Origin: Prolixibacter sp. SD074
GTDB lineage: Bacteria; Bacteroidota; Bacteroidia; Bacteroidales; Prolixibacteraceae
NCBI RefSeq assembly: GCF_009617895.1
Contig: NZ_BLAW01000001.1
Coordinates: 1,603,001 to 1,667,000 of the forward strand
DNA: 64,000 bases
Direction of reading: 5' to 3'
Positions 44,757 through 54,229 of this stretch are shown piece by piece. How positions within the stretch are numbered: the first letter of the stretch is position 1; each line of letters starts with the position of its first letter. The translations under genes were made by a program, and so were the position numbers. The notes beneath the pieces are model-generated. The model did no database searches, was not told the DNA's origin, and saw only the letters and a list, made by a program, of their open reading frames with translations.

Positions 44757-46253
44757 CTATTTTAATAACCACATTTTTCCATTGATATTGTCATCGCCAT
44801 TAAATTGTCTCGCAACAGCATCCTGCACATTGGCTGCATTTGTATTATATTCATCTTCGGGATACATCCAACGCACCGGAACCTGACCATTGTTTCCAAC
44901 CGCACCACCAGTCAGAAATTTCGGATATCCTGTTCGGCGATGGTTATAAAACTGTTCCCAGCCAGTCTGGAAATAAAACTGGATATATTTCTGGGTTATG
45001 ATATATCGAATACGCTCGTCGAAAGTGGTAGCATTATCAAAGTTAACCATTGGTTGATTCAGATATTCAGCAATGGCATCATCCCCTAAATATGAGGCGT
45101 AATTCGCTGCATACTTCCGGTAGAAAAGAAATGATGCTTTGATCCCTTCGTTATAAAAAGCCTTTACTTTTGCCAAATCGCCACCTTCAATCCAGCCACG
45201 GACCGTCGCTTCCGCCAGAATAAACTGCAGCTCTTCATACCCCATCAATTTGTGAGGCTCGTTCACCGGTCCGTCAAAATAACGGGGGTTCACCATCGAT
45301 ACATATCCTTTGTTTCTTTCGTCAGAAATGGCGCCAAACGTCAAGGTTGGATCAGCCCCACCATATGCATCAAAGTCATTTACCGGAAGGCCTGTCGATA
45401 CTGCATTGGGATTCGGTTGACAGAAAACAAACAACCGGGGATCCTGGCGGTCCTTCAGCAATTGAACAAAAGTGGAATCCATTCCAACCGATCCGAATTT
45501 GCCCAAAAACTCAAAATAGCGGCTTCCCTTTTGGTCCAGATATACCAGCTGCCCCGCATCGTCGATGCTCCCGATCAACGGCTCATTTTGATAGATATTT
45601 TGGAAACGCGCCGAAATATCTAACGTAGCATCATTCGCTCTATTCGATAGGTTCATAAGAATACGTAGCCGGAAAGAGTTGATTAGCCTACGCCACTTCA
45701 TCGGATCGCCGCCATAAATGATATCTCCGTCAATATAGGTTACACTTTTCAAACCTTCATTCGCAGCTTTCAGTTCATCCAGTAAGGCCGGAATAATCTT
45801 CGATTGCTCATCGTATTTCGGTGCATATACCCCGTCTGTTTCCCCTTTTAAAGCATCGGAATAAGGTACATCCCCAAACCGGCGGGTCAACTCGTAAAAC
45901 TGATAAGCACGGAAGAAATGAGCCAGATAGGTGTATTCTGGGGTACCCTGCTTGTCGGCCTCTTCCATCATCTTTGTAATATTCCGAAGCTGATTGTAAC
46001 GGTCAAAATTATCGCGATCCCAGGTATAATATTGCTCGTTGCTGGCCCCATCGGAGCTAACCATTACCCTCGAAGCAAACATCGAACCGGTTCCCTGTCC
46101 GTTAAAGGCATTCCAGGCAATATCCTTCAGCAGCAACTTGGGATGTGTCTCCGGTGCGTTATTTGGGTTGACATTAATATCCTGCAACTTTTCACACGAA
46201 AACAGTGTGGCAGCCAACAGGAAGAATAATATGGATTTTTGTATGAATTTCAT
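44757..46253 (-). CDS. SusD/RagB-like outer-membrane lipoprotein (SusD-like_2 type)
   Basis: This 498-residue lipoprotein has a signal ending LLAATLFSC and a SusD-type helical repeat architecture. It begins DINVNPNNAPE, which with the later YEELQFILAEA segment resembles the SusD-like_2 (SusD/RagB lipoprotein) subgroup. It would sit on the outer surface and hand a ligand to the SusC channel. ATG 46253 is preferred over the codon nine bases earlier. It follows susC by 12 bp, and a terminator lies downstream. Confidence 0.9.
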   Translation of the reverse strand: MKFIQKSILFFLLAATLFSCEKLQDINVNPNNAPETHPKLLLKDIAWNAFNGQGTGSMFASRVMVSSDGASNEQYYTWDRDNFDRYNQLRNITKMMEEADKQGTPEYTYLAHFFRAYQFYELTRRFGDVPYSDALKGETDGVYAPKYDEQSKIIPALLDELKAANEGLKSVTYIDGDIIYGGDPMKWRRLINSFRLRILMNLSNRANDATLDISARFQNIYQNEPLIGSIDDAGQLVYLDQKGSRYFEFLGKFGSVGMDSTFVQLLKDRQDPRLFVFCQPNPNAVSTGLPVNDFDAYGGADPTLTFGAISDERNKGYVSMVNPRYFDGPVNEPHKLMGYEELQFILAEATVRGWIEGGDLAKVKAFYNEGIKASFLFYRKYAANYASYLGDDAIAEYLNQPMVNFDNATTFDERIRYIITQKYIQFYFQTGWEQFYNHRRTGYPKFLTGGAVGNNGQVPVRWMYPEDEYNTNAANVQDAVARQFNGDDNINGKMWLLK

Positions 46254-46265
46254 GATTTGCATTGA

Positions 46266-49200
46266 TTAGAATTTAACACCCAGTCCAAAACCAACATATC
46301 GTGCCGAAGGATCCTGTAAGTTGTCGTCGTTACCAAAATCCGGATCAATCAACTTCGCTTTTTTCCACATCGCTAAATTTCGTCCAATGAGCTGTACATA
46401 CGCTTCTTTAACAACCGTTCCGGCAAAAAGCGAAGAGCAATCGTACTTAATTGAAGCCTCACGGAGTTTGATGAACGAAGCATCGAAGGTATTCACATCC
46501 ATTTCTTCGGCACGGTAACCGTATGTCATCGCCCAGTCGGAGTACTTCAATCCTTTTCCGTTTTTCGCAAAAACACGGGTATCGGAAATAATATTTCCAT
46601 CGGTATCGTATTGAACATCGCCACTCACTACTGCTACCCCATCCGGAACGTAAAGCTTACCGGCATATTCCGCATCACGGTTAGCCACCGACTCGGGATG
46701 TTTTCCTCCCCACCAGAGTTTAGCAACCGTAAGCGAAGGCATAATTCCTCCCACACGACCATCAACCTGTGCGTTGAACTGCCAGTTTCCTACGGTGAAC
46801 GTATTGTTCCAGCCAAACTGCCAATTCGCATCGAGGTGACCCAATTTCCGTGCAAACGGGTCACGAATGGGCAATCCGCTCGCCTGGTCAATGATGGTTT
46901 GCCCGTCGGGCGATTTTTGCCAGACAGTTGCATAGTAGCTGTCGACCCGTTCATTCATATGCAGGTACCCGTATTTTGTGGCCCCTCCATAGATTTCGCT
47001 CAACACCTTTTTATTGGTCGACCAGTTAACCGCCATATTCCAGCGCATCTTGTCCGTCAGCACCGGAACAACATTTACCATCAATTCCACGCCGGTGGTA
47101 TTATATACATTGCCATTCACCTTACGGGAATCAAATCCGGAAGTGATAGACAGCGGAAGGTCAATGATCTGGTTCTCGTCTTTCACCTTATAGTAGGTAG
47201 CGTCAATACTCAAACGATTCTTGAACAATCCAAGATTTCCGCCCAGTTCCCATGAAGTCGATTTTGCCGGCTGAATTTCACTGTTCGCCAGGCTGGAAGG
47301 ATACGACATACCGGGAGTTGAACCATACATTGATGTATTTGAGTAGGTGTTATAAAGGCTATACACACCCAGGTCAGTAGAAACTTGCGCCCATGTTGAA
47401 CGCAGCTGCGCATGGCTCATCCATGAAGGCAGCTTCACGATATTATCAAACACAAAACTTCCGGAAACCGAAGGATAGAAATAAGAGTTATTATCGACCG
47501 GAAGTGTGGATGACCAGTCATTACGTCCGGAGATAGTCCCGTAGAATGCTTTGAACAGTTCAATATTGACACTTCCGTATGCACTTCGGGTAGCTTTTTT
47601 CTCGATGGTATTGCTTGCCTTAACCGGTCCCAGGCTGTTACCCAGGTTAAAAAGTCCACCGGTAATCAAACCATCGGTCGATGCATATTGATAGTCGTAA
47701 TCATAACGGAACGAAGAAGCTCCGGCAAACGCATCGAGGCTGAACTTATCAGAGAAACTCTTCGTATAAGTTGCCAAAACATCAAAATCGTAATAGTTCC
47801 ATTTGGTTTTCCAGTCCTCGAAATTTCCCAGCACACTGTTTCCGTAGTAGAGGTAACTCTTTGGGGTCTTCCGGTTTTCGTACTGAAAACGGTTTCGCAC
47901 TGCACCCCGTGCCTGGATGGACAAATTTGGCAAAAGCTGGTAGTTCAGCGAAACATTGCTGTTGACAACGTTCCGGTCGTACCTCTGGGTACATTCATAA
48001 GCCATGAAATACGGGTTATTGTACCACAGGTAATTCCAGTTGGCCTGTTTGTAGTTTTCACGGCCTTTCATCCAGTAGTCGCGCATGTCCCGAATATTCA
48101 CGTCATATCCCATCCAGACCGCAATGGTGTACATGTGGTTGAGCGGACCGTATCCGTGACGTGGATAATTATCGGTGTACACCTTGTTATACGAAAGCCT
48201 GGCATCCAACGTCAGTTTGTTCGTAATCTTATATTGCGAACTCATGTTGATACCTGTGCTGTTCAGTTGCGAATTCGGCACCATACCTTTTTGGTACATA
48301 TGACTACCGGACAACCGGATTGAGCCTTTATCATTCGAAGAACTGATGCTGAAATTGGAGTTGGATACAATTCCTGTTTCCAGGAAATTTTTCAGGTTAT
48401 CAGGATGCGAAACCCACGGAGTGGCGACACGCTGATAACGATTGGCGTCATCATATTGAGTCCCCTTAACCGGGCCTTTCCAGGGAATCATCTCGCCTGT
48501 TTGTAAATCTTTAATCGGGCTGTTCCACTGCACAATGTTCGTTCCCTGATCCAGTTTGGGCCCCCAAATCAGGTCATCGTCGTGAATACCGCCACCGGCT
48601 CCATCCACAAATTTATATTGTCCGCCTGAACCGTTTCCATATTCGCTTTGCACTTTAGGAAAGGCTACAAACCCGGCCGAGAACATTTCGCTGTTACTAA
48701 CCGAGATATTCAGTTTTCCTTTGGCAGCATTTTTCGTGGTAACCATGATAGCCCCATCTTTACCGCGCGAACCGTAAAGCGCCGAGGCCGCCGTACCTTT
48801 CAGTACGTTGATGCTGGCAATATCATCACTCGAAATATCATAAAAGTCAGTTGAGATAGGAATACCATCCAATACAATCAGCGGTTTTTTCCCGCGAAGG
48901 AGAAAATCAGGCGCCTGAAACAGTCCCGTTTTGGTATGAACGGTCAATCCGGAAACTTTTCCCGCCAGGGTGTTCATCACGTTCACGTCTTCCACCTGGG
49001 TGAGTTGCTTACCGGTAATCTCCTGCGTGGCATATCCGAGCCGTTTCTTCTCGGTTTTAATTCCCAAAGCAGTCACAACCACTTCATCAATCGCTTCGGT
49101 GTTTTTCTTCAGAACGACATTAATGGTCTTCTGTCCATTGACTGGAACTTCCTGAGGAGTGTAACCGATGAAAGAAAATACCAGCACACCTCCGCCCGGC

Positions 49201-49391
49201 GCATGAATGGTATAGTTCCCGTCAATATCGGTTACCGTTCCGTTGGTGGTACCTTTTATCACCACATTCACTCCCGGAACCGATTCCCCTTCCCGACTTT
49301 TAACAGACCCTTTTATTTCTGTTTGAGCAAAGGCCTGTTGTCCCATGAGGAATCCCAGAAAGGCCAGAAACAGAAAAAGCTTTTTTTTCAT
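46266..49391 (-). CDS. SusC/RagA-type TonB-dependent receptor
   Basis: This 1041-residue TonB-linked receptor has a signal peptide (residues 1-22) and a CarboxypepD-like domain (IKGSVKSREGESVPGVNVVIKG). A plug segment DEVVVTALGI follows, then LGYATQEITGKQL, a TonB-dependent plug and a 22-strand barrel. It ends in the usual aromatic residue (GLGVKF). It takes up a ligand, likely a glycan, peptide or other large molecule, in an energy-dependent way. No glycoside hydrolase or anti-sigma gene is nearby, so the substrate cannot be inferred. Confidence 0.95.
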   Translation of the reverse strand: MKKKLFLFLAFLGFLMGQQAFAQTEIKGSVKSREGESVPGVNVVIKGTTNGTVTDIDGNYTIHAPGGGVLVFSFIGYTPQEVPVNGQKTINVVLKKNTEAIDEVVVTALGIKTEKKRLGYATQEITGKQLTQVEDVNVMNTLAGKVSGLTVHTKTGLFQAPDFLLRGKKPLIVLDGIPISTDFYDISSDDIASINVLKGTAASALYGSRGKDGAIMVTTKNAAKGKLNISVSNSEMFSAGFVAFPKVQSEYGNGSGGQYKFVDGAGGGIHDDDLIWGPKLDQGTNIVQWNSPIKDLQTGEMIPWKGPVKGTQYDDANRYQRVATPWVSHPDNLKNFLETGIVSNSNFSISSSNDKGSIRLSGSHMYQKGMVPNSQLNSTGINMSSQYKITNKLTLDARLSYNKVYTDNYPRHGYGPLNHMYTIAVWMGYDVNIRDMRDYWMKGRENYKQANWNYLWYNNPYFMAYECTQRYDRNVVNSNVSLNYQLLPNLSIQARGAVRNRFQYENRKTPKSYLYYGNSVLGNFEDWKTKWNYYDFDVLATYTKSFSDKFSLDAFAGASSFRYDYDYQYASTDGLITGGLFNLGNSLGPVKASNTIEKKATRSAYGSVNIELFKAFYGTISGRNDWSSTLPVDNNSYFYPSVSGSFVFDNIVKLPSWMSHAQLRSTWAQVSTDLGVYSLYNTYSNTSMYGSTPGMSYPSSLANSEIQPAKSTSWELGGNLGLFKNRLSIDATYYKVKDENQIIDLPLSITSGFDSRKVNGNVYNTTGVELMVNVVPVLTDKMRWNMAVNWSTNKKVLSEIYGGATKYGYLHMNERVDSYYATVWQKSPDGQTIIDQASGLPIRDPFARKLGHLDANWQFGWNNTFTVGNWQFNAQVDGRVGGIMPSLTVAKLWWGGKHPESVANRDAEYAGKLYVPDGVAVVSGDVQYDTDGNIISDTRVFAKNGKGLKYSDWAMTYGYRAEEMDVNTFDASFIKLREASIKYDCSSLFAGTVVKEAYVQLIGRNLAMWKKAKLIDPDFGNDDNLQDPSARYVGFGLGVKF

Positions 49392-49440
49392 ATCTTTAAA
49401 ACAGTTAATAAATAGGTTATTTGAAATAGCTTATTTGCAT

Positions 49441-49468
49441 AAAAAAGGGGTTGTTACAGCAACCCCTT
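49441..49468 (-). terminator. terminator between secreted protein gene and susC
   Basis: AAGGGGTTG (49445-49453) and CAACCCCTT (49460-49468) form a perfect 9-bp stem. On the minus strand it is followed by a run of T (the A-run at 49441-49446). It ends the 49479 gene just before susC. Confidence 0.8.
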
Positions 49469-49478
49469 CGTTAATTTG

Positions 49479-50024
49479 TTACATATCCTTCAGTTTTACC
49501 TGGTTAAATTGAGCTAGCAATGCCTCCGGATTCCTCCTGTTTTGCTGAAGGGCGTCCTCGAAACTTTGGCTTTTTTCGCTTAACGCAGCTATCGCAATGG
49601 TCAACACTCGTTCAAAGCCTTTTCGGGCATTCACCGAATTCATCCCACCATGGGCCACCTGTTTTGAATAGTACTTATCAATCTTTCGAACGGCATTGTA
49701 AATAGCAGGCTTACGAATAATAATGCGTGTAGCCGGATTGCCCGGAGCAATCGGTTCCTGATCGGTATAACTTTCGTTGAACATATCCACCAAAGGCGAC
49801 AACGATGTATCGAAGCGTTCTCCGTCCACAACCGCCGCTTTCTGTTTGGTATAATTATCCAAATCAGGCGAATAGAATTCCCACTTGTAATCTCTCGCAA
49901 CAGCTTCCTTTTCTGCCGGATGTTTGGTTTTGAATTCCGTTTCGTTCACATTTGCCGCATAATCCTGTCCTAACAGGACCTGTAACGGCAAGATGAACAG
50001 TAAAATCAATAATACCCCTTTCAT
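49479..50024 (-). CDS. small secreted protein of unknown function
   Basis: This 181-residue protein has a signal peptide (residues 1-19, ending LLGQ) followed by a helix-rich, charged mature part. The motif IRKPAIYNAVRKIDKYYSKQV may be a helical core. It is separated from susC by a strong terminator, so it is probably not part of the SusCD operon despite adjacency. The family is not recognised. Confidence 0.6.
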   Translation of the reverse strand: MKGVLLILLFILPLQVLLGQDYAANVNETEFKTKHPAEKEAVARDYKWEFYSPDLDNYTKQKAAVVDGERFDTSLSPLVDMFNESYTDQEPIAPGNPATRIIIRKPAIYNAVRKIDKYYSKQVAHGGMNSVNARKGFERVLTIAIAALSEKSQSFEDALQQNRRNPEALLAQFNQVKLKDM

Positions 50025-50386
50025 TTCGCTCAGTTTTAGTCAATATTTATTAAATCAGGTGGTAAAAACAGCATCATCCATATCAGCCAACACTATCTTT
50101 ACCGATTCAAAACTACGGTGAGAAAAAATGGAACGTATTAAATGCATTTTATCAACGTGTAACCATACTCTTTGGAAATGATTGAAGATTCATTTCAGAA
50201 ATAATTCAATCCGGTTACTACCGGGTAAGATAAATTCAAAAACATCCGGAAGTACTCCCGGGAAAGAGTTCTTCCATCGGCTCAATCTTATTAAAACGTT
50301 ACCCGGCTTCCGCCGAATGGTTATTTTAGCCGACCATAATCATAAACCTGCGTCAGCGATTCTGCGGTGCTTCCTGCGAGAGGTTC
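50025..50386. other. gap with no recognised feature
   Basis: This 362-bp stretch between the secreted protein gene and the radical SAM gene, both on the minus strand, is AT-rich. I see no gene, hairpin or promoter I can support in it. Confidence 0.4.
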
Positions 50387-52282
50387 TTAATAATAAAACC
50401 AGATGGTCCGGTAATCGTGGATATTTTCGCCCCGGGAGGCCAGCTCTTCCAGGTAGTCGTAAATGGGCACATCCACGTAGTTGTATGGCGGAATGGGCTT
50501 GATATTCTTTTCCCACGGATGAAATTCGTACACCCGCGAGCCGTCCGGCAGAATCATTACCAGGCGCCTGTCCTGGCCGGCACGCAGATGGTTTTTCCCC
50601 AAACGGGGAACGTTAAACACCGGCTCATCCGTTCGATCGAGACCGGGAAGTAAGCGAGCCTCTTCTTTTCGCTCCTGCAGGATGCGGGCAATGGGCACCA
50701 TGTATTGCTTCGTCTCTTCCTTCCCTTTCATGTTAAAGGTATAATACGGGTCGACACCGATTGATTTCAAATCTTTGCGCAATTTGGCCGTTTCGAAGCG
50801 TCGCGAATTCTCTACCGTAAATACCTGCTGGTTATAAACGCTAATGCCGGCTTTCCGCAGTTTCTGAACGGCTTCCATTGCCTCGGGTGTAATTTCATAC
50901 GAATGCTCGAAATGTGTCACAAGGGAAAGCTGCAGACGGGGCGGCTGATGATATTTAGCCAGTATGGCCACCAACTCGTCGGTGAAGCGCATGGGCAGGA
51001 CCACCGGCGTTCGCGAGCCAATCCGGATACGGTAAATATGCTTCTTTTCCGAAAGGATAGCCAGGATATTTTCCAGTTGCGCATCCCGCATCACGAGCGG
51101 GTCGCCCCCGGTTATCAGCACATCTCCGATGCTCTTGTGCCGGTCGAACCACGACAACGCATTCTGCAGTTTCTCTTTCGATGCCATCGCCCTGGGTTCC
51201 AGTACCCGCTCGATTTCCCAGTTCCGCTGGCAATACACACAAATTTGTGCACAGGTATTATATGGCTTAATGATCGCAATCATGGGATAACGCCGGGTGA
51301 CCAAATCGACCGGCGAACAGTCGTGCTCGCCCATAAAATCGAAGGAGCGTTTTCGTCCGGGCCTGAGCTCACTCATTTTATCCACATACTCTTTCGGCGG
51401 AATGACCTGCGCCCGGATAGCATGATCGTATCCTACCGGGATTTGCGAATCCATCAAACTGAGATAGTAGGGCGTGATGCCGAAAGCAATGTTGTTTTGC
51501 ACCGCCCTGTCGATAGCCTCTTGTTGTTCGGCAGACAGTTCAATCAAATCGGCCAACGGTTTGGCGCTCCGAATCACATTCCGGATTTGCCAAATGTAAT
51601 TGTTCCAATCTTTTTCCGTTCCCTGGAAATGACGAAGGATGCGCGACCGGTTTTCGGTCCGCCAGCTGATTACTTCCTCCTCCAGTCCCGACGGGTATTT
51701 TTTGAAGTATTTCAGCATGCCCGAGCCCATCTCGTCCAGCATTTCCGTCTGTAAACGGGCTGCATCCCGGCCCTGCATCCGAAGAAAATCGGGGATTCCT
51801 TTCCTCACTTCCTTATCTTCGAGATAGATAAACGACTGGCCCGTTACTCCACGAAAAAGATTGATAAACTCCAGGATAAAACCAACCGATATCTTCTCCT
51901 TCAACTCCGTCCGTCTGTTTTGTGCTAATTTCCATAAGCTATCCAATGCCGAAAACTCAGTACGAAACTCATTGATAGGACCAATGATACTCCGCAATAC
52001 GCGAATACATTCGCGTACCATCGATTTTTCGAGAATATGCAGATTGTTATCCAAATCGAAAACGCGCCGCTCAGTTCGATCCAGATATGCATAAAACTTA
52101 TCACGGGCTTGTTCCAGATCTTCTGCCTCCATTAAAATCTGCCAGATATCTTTATTGGCATCCCAGAGTCGCTGGATATAATTCTCATAATCAATATTGG
52201 GATGCGATTTGAATAAACTAACATCATCCGATAAAATATCATCCTGTAACTTACTCCCCTCCCACTTTAACCTGGGTACCAT
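50387..52282 (-). CDS. KamA family radical SAM protein (lysine 2,3-aminomutase-like) with long N-terminal extension
   Basis: This is a 631-residue radical-SAM protein. The cluster motif CAQICVYC (C344, C348, C351) lies unusually far into the protein. Later come the KamA-like segments GDVLITGGDPLV, QVFTVENSRR and PVFNVPRLGKNH, whose lysine may be the PLP anchor. Residues 1-~220 are an all-helical extension not found in the 416-residue lysine 2,3-aminomutase. From memory, that enzyme binds lysine with aspartates in a QCDLS-type motif and before its PGGGGK loop; here those places read FNMKGK and NVPRLGK. The substrate therefore probably differs. ATG 52282 is preferred because GGAG at 52289-52292 precedes it by six bases; ATG 52339 is the alternative. 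Confidence 0.75.
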   Translation of the reverse strand: MVPRLKWEGSKLQDDILSDDVSLFKSHPNIDYENYIQRLWDANKDIWQILMEAEDLEQARDKFYAYLDRTERRVFDLDNNLHILEKSMVRECIRVLRSIIGPINEFRTEFSALDSLWKLAQNRRTELKEKISVGFILEFINLFRGVTGQSFIYLEDKEVRKGIPDFLRMQGRDAARLQTEMLDEMGSGMLKYFKKYPSGLEEEVISWRTENRSRILRHFQGTEKDWNNYIWQIRNVIRSAKPLADLIELSAEQQEAIDRAVQNNIAFGITPYYLSLMDSQIPVGYDHAIRAQVIPPKEYVDKMSELRPGRKRSFDFMGEHDCSPVDLVTRRYPMIAIIKPYNTCAQICVYCQRNWEIERVLEPRAMASKEKLQNALSWFDRHKSIGDVLITGGDPLVMRDAQLENILAILSEKKHIYRIRIGSRTPVVLPMRFTDELVAILAKYHQPPRLQLSLVTHFEHSYEITPEAMEAVQKLRKAGISVYNQQVFTVENSRRFETAKLRKDLKSIGVDPYYTFNMKGKEETKQYMVPIARILQERKEEARLLPGLDRTDEPVFNVPRLGKNHLRAGQDRRLVMILPDGSRVYEFHPWEKNIKPIPPYNYVDVPIYDYLEELASRGENIHDYRTIWFYY

Positions 52283-52473
52283 ACGGCTCTCCTTTCTTTT
52301 TTTTACAGAATTCTTCCTTTTATTAACTTCATGTACCATGAGGTAAGTTTTAAAATTTGACTAAAAATTTTCCCACCAAAAACACACGATATACAAGATA
52401 ATATAAATTTGGCTTGGAAGCAATCTAAAGAATGCCCCTAAACTGGGTCATATCAACACCTGCCAAACAAATC

Positions 52474-53382
52474 TCATGAAGAAATTTTTGCTTTTCGAAG
52501 AGCATTTCTACGTTTATAATGATGATAGATAGGATAGCCAAACACAGCGAAAAGGATAACCGCCGTCCCGGCATAAAAACCACTGGTCATTTGTTCCGAT
52601 TCTCCGAAGATAAAAAAGGCAAGCAGGATACCATAAATGGGTTCCAGGTTGATAGTCAGCGCCACAATGTACGCCGACAATTCCCGCATCACATCTACCT
52701 GCGCAGCAAAAGCAAATGCGGTACAAACAATTGCCAGTAAAAGCAGATAAAAGAGATCCATTCCGGTCATCTGAAGCGATGCCAGGTTAAGCTGACCTGT
52801 AAAAGCCAGGAAGATAGAAATTCCGGCAAAACCACCCAGCATTTCATAAAAACTAATAACGGACGCGCTATTGCGGGCAATAAGTTTTTTATTCAGAACA
52901 GTGAAAAGGCCGGCGAGAAAGGCAGAAGTCAGGGCAACTATGATCCCGGACGTATACCGTGTCTCGAAGCGGAAAACCAGATACAGACCGGCGATAATCA
53001 TTACCCCGATGAATATATCCAGCAAATTCAAACTGCGCCGGAAAAACAACGGTTCCAGGAAACTGGTAAAAAGCGTAGTGGAAGCCAGACAGCCAAGCGT
53101 GACTGAAACATTGGAAATTTTGATCGCGCCAAAGAAGGCAATCCAGTGCGCACCGACGATGAGGCCAACGCCCAGAATTTGTATTAAATCCTTACGGGAA
53201 ACACGAAAATTTTTCTTCCGGATACGGAAATACAGATAAAACGAAACAGCCGCTATTAACATGCGGAACCATACCAACTGTGCGGCCGGCAAAGTAATCA
53301 GCTTGCCCAATATAGCAGTGAATCCGTAAATCAGGACTACAAAATGCAGCTTAAAGTGGCTTTTCAGCGTATCGCTTTTCAT
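52474..53382 (-). CDS. EamA/DMT-type transporter permease
   Basis: This 302-residue protein has ten hydrophobic helices in two related halves, as in EamA (drug/metabolite transporter) proteins. The segments LIYGFTAILGK near the start, NVSVTLGCLASTTLFTSFLEP and NLEPIYGILLAFFIFGE are typical of the family. It probably exports an amino acid or other metabolite across the inner membrane; the substrate is unknown. ATG 53382 gives a good start before the first helix. Confidence 0.88.
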   Translation of the reverse strand: MKSDTLKSHFKLHFVVLIYGFTAILGKLITLPAAQLVWFRMLIAAVSFYLYFRIRKKNFRVSRKDLIQILGVGLIVGAHWIAFFGAIKISNVSVTLGCLASTTLFTSFLEPLFFRRSLNLLDIFIGVMIIAGLYLVFRFETRYTSGIIVALTSAFLAGLFTVLNKKLIARNSASVISFYEMLGGFAGISIFLAFTGQLNLASLQMTGMDLFYLLLLAIVCTAFAFAAQVDVMRELSAYIVALTINLEPIYGILLAFFIFGESEQMTSGFYAGTAVILFAVFGYPIYHHYKRRNALRKAKISS

Positions 53383-53466
53383 TGTCAGGTTATCTGGTTC
53401 TACAAAGGTAATGCGGAATCGCAACTGCCAAAATAAATCTGCATCCGGCAGAAAAATTCTTATTAC

Positions 53467-54201
53467 CTATTTCAGAAACTTCTCACGACGTTGCAGGTTC
53501 GTTAATCCGGCTAACAGAAAAATCACGCTGCCAACTCCCAGAAAGATGCGGTTTTTCTGTGTTATCTGCTGCCAAATCAACTCATTCATATCATCAGGAA
53601 TGGAGAATGGATTGAGAAAAACATTCCATTGCGTGCGGTTAAGCAAATCGCTCAGAATCAACAATGCAATTCCAATAATGACCATGATGACCGCCGTTCC
53701 GTTCCCGTTTTTCACTACAGTAGATATCATGAAAGACAAGCACCCAAGAAATACAACCGGAAACATCAACTGGAGTGACATCGAAACAATAGGAAACGGC
53801 ACCAGGGCATAGTAACCCAGCACACAAAACACCAGCAAGAACAGCCAAACCAGGATGAATACCATGACCAAACGAACCAACCATACTTTATACCGGTAAT
53901 CGGGTATCCCGAAAAGGATTTCCAGTATTCGGGCATCGGCATCGTTCTGGATACCAAAGGCTGTTGGATAAAAGATGAGCAGTACCGCCGGAAAATATAA
54001 TATCCCGTAAACTGATGACATGGTGTAACCCGGTTCATTAAAAACTAAATTGATGGCCAACAGAATGTAAAACACCAGTGAGGCCAGGAAAAACCACAGG
54101 AAACGGCCGGCAAAGATAATTTTCATGTTATACCTTGCCATTCGTACGATTAAATCGAACCAGCGGTTTTTCACCATTCTATCGATATATCTTGTATCCA
54201 T
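53467..54201 (-). CDS. ABC-2-type permease of the RND-ABC operon
   Basis: This 244-residue membrane protein has six predicted helices. Between helices 2 and 4 it contains DADARILEILFGIPDYRYKVWLVRLV, the coupling-type segment of ABC-2 permeases. It lies 28 bp downstream of the RND-ABC fusion gene on the same strand. I infer that it is the transmembrane partner of the ATPase domain fused to the RND protein. It could also pair with itself as a dimer. No ATPase gene other than the fused one is adjacent. Confidence 0.78.
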   Translation of the reverse strand: MDTRYIDRMVKNRWFDLIVRMARYNMKIIFAGRFLWFFLASLVFYILLAINLVFNEPGYTMSSVYGILYFPAVLLIFYPTAFGIQNDADARILEILFGIPDYRYKVWLVRLVMVFILVWLFLLVFCVLGYYALVPFPIVSMSLQLMFPVVFLGCLSFMISTVVKNGNGTAVIMVIIGIALLILSDLLNRTQWNVFLNPFSIPDDMNELIWQQITQKNRIFLGVGSVIFLLAGLTNLQRREKFLK

Positions 54202-54229
54202 TTTCAAATATTCATTTCGTCAACCAGAA

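Noticed and set aside
46611-47255. Long plus-strand frame opposite susC
   Set aside because: It is the mirror of the SusC coding sequence and has no motif, signal or start support of its own.
50903-51754. 283-codon plus-strand frame opposite the KamA-like gene
   Set aside because: It lies completely within the radical SAM gene on the other strand and shows no protein-like motif.
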